From the NCBI GenBank assembly GCA_948470475.1, contig OX419337.1, forward strand, positions 4,740,708 to 4,804,707: DNA of 64,000 nucleotides, read 5' to 3'. This DNA is from Galaxea fascicularis. Lineage: Eukaryota; Cnidaria; Anthozoa; Scleractinia; Euphylliidae. Position numbers and translations under genes: made by a program. Of the stretch, positions 56,337 to 64,000 are shown one piece after another. Each line of letters begins with the position of its first letter. The first letter of the stretch is position 1. Under the pieces are notes generated by a model that was given only the letters and a program-made list of their open reading frames with translations, ran no database searches and had not been told where the DNA came from.

Positions 56337-59249
56337 CTAGTAAGTCCAAAGGCTTTCAGAGATTGGGCTTCGTTAAACAGACAGCGTAGCTGTTAGACTT
56401 GTTGGGGCAACTGGAGCAACGCTTCCTAAGTGTAAAACCAAACTGAAAGTCAGCTATCGTTGGTACTAATATAATCGTGCCGTTTAAGATCACGACCAAT
56501 CGGAAATGGAAACCACTGTCAGTCATCCCTTTTATGAAAGACTGTCGTGTGCTCTCCTGAGGAATTTCACAGTTTCTTGACGTTCAGTCCACGTTGAGAG
56601 CTCAGCACACGTTGAAAGTTTTTGTCTCAACAGTTGCCGCGTTTGTGCAGCCGCTAAACTAAAAAATTACACAAGAAATGTAAGTGACAGGAGCCGTTAT
56701 TAGTTACAGTGCCAAATAATCATTTGCGCCCGTTTAGCGCAAGTATCAAGAGTCGCTGAAAAAAACTCGCGTCAAACGTTGAGAATCAACTCTCGATAAC
56801 TCTCATTTACTATTGCCAACCCTTACGAGCTTGCTTTGAGACCACCTTTGAAAATTTGAACTATATTTGCAAGTTCACGAAGACATTAATTTTTTATCAC
56901 GGTATTTATCACGCCATCAGAAGGCGTGTTCGCTTAGCCCAATGGATACAAATGTAGTCAATGCTGAGTCAATGCCACCTTTTGGTCGTCACGTGACCGT
57001 ACATTCCGTTCTTCAGTAAGTACTCACAACAGGACAGCCAATGCGATCTGCACACTCAAACCTTGACATGGCTATTGCCATTTGGCAGTAAACTGGGGAA
57101 TTGTTGTTGTTATATGCTATTCAATAATATGCATACGATGATGTAGAAGACAGTAAAAAAGGTAATAAAACTAATTGTTGAGCTCCACTTTTAGGCAGAA
57201 CATAATCCTCTCTTCAATGTTTCTGGAGTTTGTTATTCTATATTTGTTTTTGACAAAGTTCGATTCCTGGTTACTTCACAGGCCCCAGATGTTGCAGTAA
57301 AAGTGAATAGCAGGCGACGTTGGCTGGATCAAGAAAAAGTTGATTTCTTCATTTTGTAGCGTTGACTGTGAACAGAGATGATCACAAATAAATCAAGAAT
57401 CACGCATTATATATTAAATATATGATTCTTGTTGTCATGGGCGGACCGTTGAGTTCTGAGAAAGAGCAGAAAGAGAGAAAGAGAGGGTGAGAAACGGAGA
57501 AATATGTTACGAAATATGACACAGTAAACTAAAACTTGCTTCATTTCCTTGTTTTCTTGTTCTGATGACTCAAATCCGCGTTCGACAGTCTGACTGAGCA
57601 AAATTCTCCAAGACTTCACAAGAAAATGAGGACCGCGGAGCGAAGAGTTGGAAAGGGGGCAGGGAGGGGTGATGTAAGTTGGGAAAAGGAAGTGTAAGAT
57701 TGAGGAGTGAGTGTACAATAGGAAGGTTCGGGAACATGTTTTGCAGTCGAGGGGGGGAAGGGGGGGGGGGCGAAATGCGAATACGTAAACAAGAGCTAAC
57801 CAGGGGGACCCGGGGGCATGCTTCCCCGAAAAATTGGGATTTCAATTCGTCTGCAATGCGTGGAAAAGCGTTTGAAAGTGTCAAACAGTGATGCGTAATT
57901 GCAAACCCTCAGAGCTTAAAAGAGCGATACTTTTACTTTATAGAAAGTGACAAACATTCTCCGATGTTTACATTCACTAGATTGAAATCACCTCTCATGC
58001 AGATGGTATTGACCGCGGTATTAACCTTTAAATTAGTGAGGAATCCAACCGCAACCGCATTCATCTCAGGGGAGCTGATACAATGTATCAATCACAATGG
58101 GAATAAAAAAAAACAATATAACTCCAAAGTCAAAAACTGAATTAAACGGAGATCTGATAGTGGCTGATTTTTACTGTATAACAGATTCGGAAATTTTCTT
58201 TATGGTTGCGATCAGTAAATTCCGGCAATGTCGGTACGTAAGTCAGAGAAAGTCTTTCTTTTCTCGTTATGACTGTTTATTAAATTCTGAAAGGGTACCA
58301 AATCGCTTTTGCGTCATCGCTGAGCGCAGCCGTGTTTTCAATCTTTGTTTTGCTGAGAGGCCAGCCGCCGAAAAAGCCAGTTACTGAGGACATAAACCTG
58401 GAGTAGCATTAGGTTAGAAATGAAAAATCAATTAATATTTATCGCTCGCTACCTAAATGTAACTCTTTATGCCTGCTGGTTAAATGCGTGTCTGATTCAC
58501 GGCTAATGGTAATTGTAAACTTTTCCTTTACGAACGAATGAAATTTCTTTTGCAATTTTTTTTCTACTTTTTAGTTCTTTTTTTTTATCATTTTTAAAGC
58601 CCCTTCCCCTGTACATTCCCTTTCCCTGAGAGAATCTATAAATGTAAAATACAAGCCTTCGGGAAATGGATGTACACATGCAGAAGTTGCTAAGTTTTGC
58701 TTTTTCAGGGGGGCATTCAGTCACGCAGCTGTTTATTATTAGGGCTGTCACGACCCAAATAACTGCACATTTTTAAGATTTGCGGCCGGTGTTGCGGTGT
58801 AGCTTATCTTTTTGAGCGATATTTCTGTATCACCTTGCGGTACTGTGGTGATATCAAACCCTATGGCGTGGGACGTTTGTGTTTTCTTCTCTTGGAGAAT
58901 TTTTTTTTCCTTGTTGTGTATCCATCCCACTTCTCCCCCCTCCCTTCCCTACCGACCAATGCCCCCTCCTCTTTGTACGGGCAATGCTGCTCCAATTCAC
59001 CTTACTGCTGAGTCTCGGTAATTGGACAGGCATAAACTGACCAGTCTTGCTGTCTGACTTAATTAATGACAAACAAGGGTCTTGCGATATTTGTAAAGTT
59101 ATACAAGCCATCAAATTTGTTTGTAACATGATAACCGAGTGTTTGAATAAAACATTTTCGGCTGCGGCGCGCGGGTCGGCATTTGTTTCAATTTGGTGAG
59201 GAAGCGAATTCCAGAAGCCAGAAACTCTGGAACAATAACCAAAGGATCT
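56337..59249. other. Intergenic region between CRIP and the oxidase
   Basis: No host gene recognised. A G-rich stretch at 57640-57890 produces minus-strand Pro-rich ORFs (57407-57884) that look repeat-derived. A poly-C/poly-G tract also lies just before the CRIP third exon. Confidence 0.55.
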
Positions 59250-62200
59250 ATGGAGTTATCTGAGGGAAATGACCGAGAAGTGACCTCAGCTCGCATGGGA
59301 CGAAGCGGAGCTCGAGGCACGCTATCTCGTTGGCGAATCTATCTGTGTGCTTTTGTGGCGTTACTGTTGATTGCTGTTATGGGGCTTTTAATGGCAATGT
59401 TTGGCCCCGGAAGCAAGGACTTGAGATATCGAGACCCTGCGGACTGTGAAGGTCAGTTTGAAGAACGAATTTCTATTTCTGGGAGATTAGTTAAACGGCA
59501 ATGGCAACGAAAATGTCACAGAACAATAGGTGTGAGGAAAAGCAATGGCTCAGTATGCACGTACGTGAAGTAGTTCCTGTCGTTCATGAAATACATGTAG
59601 GCCATATTCGTATTCTCGGTATTGAACTGGATCTAGCATGAACTGGAGGCTATTGCGGGGAAACATTTACATACGAAAATATTCCCCCGCCAGAGCCTCC
59701 ACTTCATGCTACATCCAGTTCAATACCGAGAATACGAATATGTCCTATTCCATGTGTGCAGGCCAAGGATAGAAACCCTAAACCAGAAGGGTGAAATTTA
59801 ACTTCTCTGTAGGTAGTGTCGACCGATCTATCGGTCGATGTAGCGGTCGATAGTCGGTCGATAGTCGGTCGACACTCGGTCGACACTCGGTCGATATAAC
59901 GGTCGATAGTCGGTCGATAGTCGGCCGAGAGTCGGACGATAGTCGGTCGACACTCGGTCGAGACACGGTCGATAGTCTTTCCAGATGCGTCTCGGCCGAT
60001 ATTGCTTTTCGTTCACCGATAATTCGCCGACTTTTCGCCGACACTTCGGCGACACTTCACCGATAGTTGGTCGATACTTGACCGATGTATCGGTCAGTAA
60101 TTGGTCAACACTCGGTCGATGGTCGAGAATTTTTCAACCGACTCAGAACTACATTGATGAAAAAATGTATTTACAGTTCATTTTGTTCAACTTGTTTTTC
60201 CTTAACAAGTTAAGATAATGTTAACGCGGCGCATACTGTTTTCCTCTTATTGGATGACCAAAAGTTATTTACCATACGATACGATATCCTTTTTTATAGA
60301 GGGTATAGACATGTTTAACCCAGTAAGAGTTTTCTAACACATGGCCCTCTAGGTTAGCACTAGGGGTGGTCACAGCCAGGGTTCATTACGTCCCTAGTGG
60401 TTCTTTTACGTCCCACAGAGTCAATTTGTGAAGAGTTGTGAGACGGGACCTCCGGTTTTATCGTCCTTATCCGAGAAGACAAGAAAGTCTAACATTTTTG
60501 CAGATGTCATTACAAAGGTAGCACTTTCTCCTCAGTTATTTAAAGACCCTGAGTGTTGGTCCGGCCAGGGCTGGAACCACCGACCACTACCAGTGTTACG
60601 CATGGTCGTCTTTATTTTGAACACAATATAAAGCGACAGGACAGAGAATAATGTAATGAGAACGTATGAGTATTTTCCTTGCTGTAAATTGAAATCATTC
60701 CCACAATAAATGAATGTGTTCAGTCTGCTGAATGGTGGGAATCGAACCCACGACCTCCGGATTAGATCTACCGTTGCTATGCCGACTAAGCTACGAGGTC
60801 GGACAGAGAAAGTAGGGGACGATTAAGGTGGTGAATCGCGGCGAAGAGAAAGGTCGAGCTCGAGCTCGAGGCCGAGGTCATAATAATTTTTTCTTTGCCT
60901 CGTGTGGTTCCCTGATACCCTTTACTACACCTGTTACTAGGGATAACTCCCAGTGGGTTTTCATGGGTTTCTGTTAGCACTTTAATTTACACTTCAGAGT
61001 TAATTCTCTGTTCCACCACTTGTACGTGTTTATAGTGCTTCGCGGCACAACATATATCTGTTTAAAATCAGACGATCGGTGATGATACAAACTGGAAAAA
61101 AAAAGGTTACCATGTCCTTAGCTCCCGGTGCTCTTCGGTTCGCTTCATAGAGAAATTGCGCCTCGCACTGCCACATGTTCCCCCATTGCATGATAACAGT
61201 AATTAATGACGTCTTTGCTTAAAACTGAAAGACTCACCTGGTAAATTAACACACGACTGATATTCGGCCGACAGTTAACCGATATATCACCGACATATGA
61301 CCGATAGTAAGTCGAGGTGCGTCGTCGAAATATCGACCGATACTCGGCCGATAGTCTATCTCACGCTCGATGGACTGTCGACCGACTAGCGACCGACTGT
61401 CGACCGCTATATCGACCGATAGATCGGTCGACACTACCTACAGTAAACAAAATCCAACTGGTCTTCTCGATTTCTTTTTCTGCTAGTTTAGAGAATTTGG
61501 TAGCCTCCATTTATCATCACTTTATTTTCGCCTCGAACTGCTGATACTAACAGGCAAAGAATTTGTCAAGACATTTCATATTTGATGATCATTTCCTTTA
61601 TTCTCGGGACCTGTGTGTATGGAGAAAGTAGGCTTTGGTCATTGTTAGGGCTTAAATTTTGCAGACCATAACGTTTCTCGATTTGCGAATAGCACTGAAA
61701 TGAATGGCAGGGTAGTATGGTGAGCCTCTATCTTCGCCACAAGATCTTGATAAAAAAAGGACACGAAAACTTGGACGTAAGTGGCATGAATGCCCGGGGG
61801 GGGGTACTCGGGAATTCTAGTGACGGGAATGATCGAATGGAGCCAAAAGTCAACACCCAAAAAAGTCCCTAGGGCTTCCAGCAAAACCCGAAAAGCAGTA
61901 GATAACAGCAAATCAACACACAAAAGAGAACTAGAAATGGTAAAATAAGACAGAGAGAAATAAATTACCCTTAGTGATCGCTGACGGGTTTTTTTTTTGT
62001 GGAGCGAAACGTACATCTTGGCCGAGAAACGGTCAAAAACATTTCTGAAAATAGACCAGTTTGTAAAAATGTTGGGAACTGCTCGCCTCCCTTGATGGGT
62101 TCCTGTGACCAAATCGAATATGCCACCTTAGATTTCACGATTTGATTAAGAATCTACAAGAACTGTCAATGCTGACTCAAGGATACTCAAAGCAATCATT

Positions 62201-63740
62201 TAAGGCTTAAACGTTACTAAGAAATGAACATTACGATGAGAAACATGAGAAATTTGTTATATTTGTTCTAGTTGATTCTTCAGCAATGCCAGACATGGCA
62301 TGCCCTACATTTCCAAATGAATACTGGGAAAATTAGACCAACCTCGATCCCAGGCATTTCCCGAGTAAATTGGGAGTGAGATTGAAAACGACATGGAGTC
62401 ACTGGCTTCACTTGAATGCTACAAAAAGCCACTAGTGTTTAAATTTGGGATGAGTGGCCAGGGTCCATCCCCAAACGTTGTTCAGGTGGGGTAGAAAATA
62501 GTCTGCGAAAACAGCCATCTTCTTGTCGTTGCCCACCGTCTATGGGTGGAAAAGCGGAGGGAAACTGTGAGAGGTGGTTGTATTCGCAGAGCAGGTGAAA
62601 GCTGCAATGGAATGCTTCCCTTAGTCAACCCTTCAATAACCATAGAGCCTCATATTAGATTCTTGGTTGTTTTAACAGTGAAGAAAGACCATGAAGAACA
62701 AACTACAGGACTCTCTCAGACACAGTGTGATGTGGCCGTCATTGGCGGAGGCAAGGCACCCTCGTTCCTAGACTCTTCTCTTTAAGAGAGAACCTTGTAC
62801 TTGACCTCAAGTTAGACCGTACGGGCACTAATGCTCGGTATATGAATCAATGTACCATAACTGGAATTTTCGAAAGGCAAACAGTCACTTGACAGGAAGG
62901 AATTCCAAGTTTTTAGAAACAGTCCAGTAGCTTGTTTTCAGTTGATCAAACCTCAAACTTCAGGATCTTTAAATCTACGCTGCAATGACCTTTTTCCTTT
63001 GAATGGCAAGCACAGAGAACTTCATCCTTGGATTCAAAAGTGGAATCATGAAATGTGTTTGTTTTAAATATTAACTACTGGAACAGTTTGGGTTTCGTTT
63101 TAGGCTACTCGAGTACTTTGTTTAAGCTTTTTTTTTTCTTACCTTTGGAATTTATCCACAGCCTCGGCAAGACATTTTTAGTACGTCTTTGTTCACCCAG
63201 TCTGCCGAAATGTCCTCTAAAGTTACAAAACTTTCCGCCATTAAAAAAAAAAAAAAGAGGGAAAACGTTTTTAATGATGACGTCATCTGTGCGTCTGTTC
63301 TTCAGTCGATCACAAGCGAGAACCACTCAAAATGCATGCATAATGCAGCTTATTATATAAAGTCTAATCGTTATCAAGTACTTCTGCCCTTTTCTTTTCA
63401 GGCTTGTCAGGGCTTTATATGGCTGAAACACTATTAAGGAAGAAGAAGGAGACAAGTGTTTGTGTTTTCGAAAAGGAAAGTCGATTTGGCGGTAGAATAC
63501 TTGATCATACATTCGCCCAAGCCCCGGATGTGTCTGTTGGTACGTCAGTAATAAAACGTTGCATAGATGCTTTGTAAGTTTTTTGAAGTAGTAGTTTTGG
63601 AAGCTAAAACAAACTGAACTATTCAGATTGTTGATCATGTCTTAGCTTGTTTGACTATTTTTTGTTTTCTAGGACTGGGCGCCTTGAGGATTGATAACAG
63701 TGCCACAAATATGATGCAAGTATTGGACGCTGCACCTGTT
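59250..63740 (+). CDS. Membrane-anchored FAD amine/L-amino-acid oxidase, aplysianin-A-like, 5' part
   Basis: Four exons: 59250-59451, 62679-62750, 63402-63539 and 63673 to about 63740; the gene continues off the right edge. The N-terminus has a basic stretch and one hydrophobic segment (residues about 29-51, IYLCAFVALLLIAVMGLLM), so the protein is probably a type II membrane or uncleaved-signal protein. Exons 2 and 3 encode the FAD-binding beta-alpha-beta fold, CDVAVIGGGLSGLYMAE with GxGxxG at about 90-95, then VCVFEKESRFGGRI. Next come 'APDVSVGLGALRIDNS', like the 'APDV...GGMRF' stretch of aplysianin-A, achacin and related L-amino-acid oxidases that make hydrogen peroxide. Substrate is unknown. 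Intron 2 uses a GC donor (GGAG|GCAAGG). The end of exon 4 is uncertain: a GT follows 63740, but reading also continues into the AAT microsatellite. ATG 59250 was chosen as the first in-frame ATG. Confidence 0.85.
59592..59755. mobile_element. Palindromic MITE at the start of oxidase intron 1
   Basis: 'catattcgtattctcggtat' and 'ataccgagaatacgaatatg' are inverted, and the pairing continues through 'tgaactgga...agcatgaa-tggaggct'. The whole 160 bp folds as a single hairpin, about 140 bp after the exon 1 donor. Confidence 0.8.
60340..60620 (+). repeat. Widespread dispersed repeat fragment
   Basis: 'gggttcattacgtccctag', 'gacgggacctccggtttta', 'tcgtccttatccgagaagac' and 'aagaccctgagtgttggtcc' are text that recurs in many invertebrate genomes. 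The end carries a tRNA-like 'ggctggaaccaccgaccac'. Confidence 0.55.
60730..60802 (-). repeat. tRNA-like SINE head (not a working tRNA gene)
   Basis: The minus strand has 'gtagcttagtcggcatagc' (A-box-like) and 'gtgggttcgattcccacc' (T-arm with B-box). The acceptor stem does not close and it sits inside a mobile element, so a SINE head is preferred over a gene. Confidence 0.6.
61780..62120. repeat. Repeat relic with CCCGGGGGGGGGTACTCGGG
   Basis: 'gcccgggggggggtactcgg' is a familiar end of coral inverted-repeat elements; the 155-aa minus ORF across it has no recognisable domain and is treated as non-genic. Confidence 0.4.
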
Positions 63741-63764
63741 GTACATATTTTTCTTTTCCGCTGT

Positions 63765-63767
<3 letters not shown>

Positions 63768-63806
<39 letters not shown>

Positions 63807-63807
63807 T
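63768..63807. repeat. AAT microsatellite
   Basis: About 13 AAT units; similar tracts lie at 4147-4180, 4592-4645, 5173-5206, 6979-7007 and 41339-41372. Confidence 0.95.
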
Positions 63808-63884
63808 TAAGTCTCAAATCGTTCTAGCTGAACACGAGTGCTCTACTAATTGGGGAGACTGTAAATCAAATAACTCTAAGTTAA

Positions 63885-64000
63885 ATCAAATGTTGGTTTT
63901 TGAGGAGAGGAGAAAACCGGAGTACCCGGAGAAAAACCTCTTGGAGCAGAGTAGAGAACCAACAAACTCAGCCCAGTTATGACGCTGAGTCCGGGAATCG
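63885..64000 (-). mobile_element. SINE, partial at window edge
   Basis: 'ttggtttttgaggagaggag', 'gtacccggagaaaaacctct' and 'acgctgagtccgggaatcg' match the minus-strand body of the SINE at 19087-20282; the tRNA head lies beyond base 64000. Confidence 0.75.

Larger units (their letters stand above)
59807..61443. mobile_element. Foldback-like DNA element with GGTCGATAGTC subrepeat arms
   Basis: The first about 32 bases from 59807 (ctgtaggtagtgtcgaccga...) recur inverted up to 61443 without visible change. Inward, the left arm (59818-60130) is a tandem of 'ggtcgatagtc' and 'ggtcgacactc' units and the right arm (61250-61437) of their complements. The core holds other repeats (60340-60620 and a tRNA-like piece). 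No transposase. Confidence 0.75.

Noticed and set aside
57407..57884. Two Pro/Phe-rich minus-strand ORFs
   Set aside because: Low-complexity products of a G-rich repeat region; no conserved motif.
59704..60055. Minus-strand ORFs rich in RPTIDRLST
   Set aside because: They are direct translations of the GGTCGATAGTC subrepeats in a foldback element.
60730..60802. Possible tRNA gene
   Set aside because: A- and B-box text and a T-arm are present, but the acceptor stem does not pair properly and it lies within a mobile element; called as a SINE head.
61645..62112. 155-aa minus-strand ORF
   Set aside because: It runs through a G-run repeat end and has no recognisable domain or splice partners; likely chance ORF.
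1..64000. CRISPR arrays, operons, prokaryotic terminators
   Set aside because: The window is eukaryotic; the tandem repeats found have no spacer structure and no cas-like genes are present.

Overview
The window looks like nuclear DNA of an invertebrate animal, most likely an anthozoan cnidarian such as a stony coral. It is AT-rich and intron-rich, has GT-AG splice sites and AATAAA signals, and carries many tRNA-derived SINEs, MITE-like inverted-repeat elements, Tigger/pogo, Penelope-like and LINE remnants. The species assignment is an inference from gene content and repeat style. No prokaryotic, organellar or viral genes were seen.

Five host genes are supported by exon-by-exon reading. From left to right: (1) an ABHD1/ABHD3-type alpha/beta hydrolase on the minus strand, start codon at 17105, 3' end beyond the left edge. 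(2) VTI1A, a Qb-SNARE, on the plus strand, eight exons at 17356-23157, complete, head-to-head with ABHD3 across about 250 bp. (3) A TCF/LEF HMG-box transcription factor with beta-catenin-binding N-terminus and C-clamp, plus strand, seven coding exons at 38100-47409. (4) A cysteine-rich intestinal protein (CRIP), a single-LIM protein, plus strand, three exons at 53103-56336. (5) The first four exons of a membrane-anchored FAD amine/amino-acid oxidase of the aplysianin-A/L-amino-acid-oxidase type, plus strand from 59250, cut by the right edge.

The order VTI1A then TCF, in the same orientation, matches the human neighbours VTI1A and TCF7L2, so this looks like very old conserved microsynteny. The genes otherwise serve unrelated jobs: lipid hydrolysis, vesicle fusion, Wnt transcription output, a LIM adaptor and an oxidase.

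Most of the remaining sequence is mobile DNA. The large ABHD3 introns hold a LINE 3' fragment, a SINE, a 4.3-kb composite with 65-bp inverted ends and internal satellites (7008-11298), a 1.5-kb Mutator-like element with 9-bp target duplication carrying a broken RecQ-helicase fragment (12030-13529), and a Penelope-like remnant split by a solo LTR (14834-16355). A VTI1A intron holds a SINE split by a TIR element. The VTI1A-TCF intergenic region holds a pogo/Tigger element (25117-27460) that encloses a frameshifted HIRAN-domain ORF opposite its dead transposase, plus several MITEs and a TTAA-bounded duplicated element. The oxidase intron 1 holds a foldback element whose ends are built from GGTCGATAGTC-type subrepeats. 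The long low-complexity ORFs in these elements are not genes.
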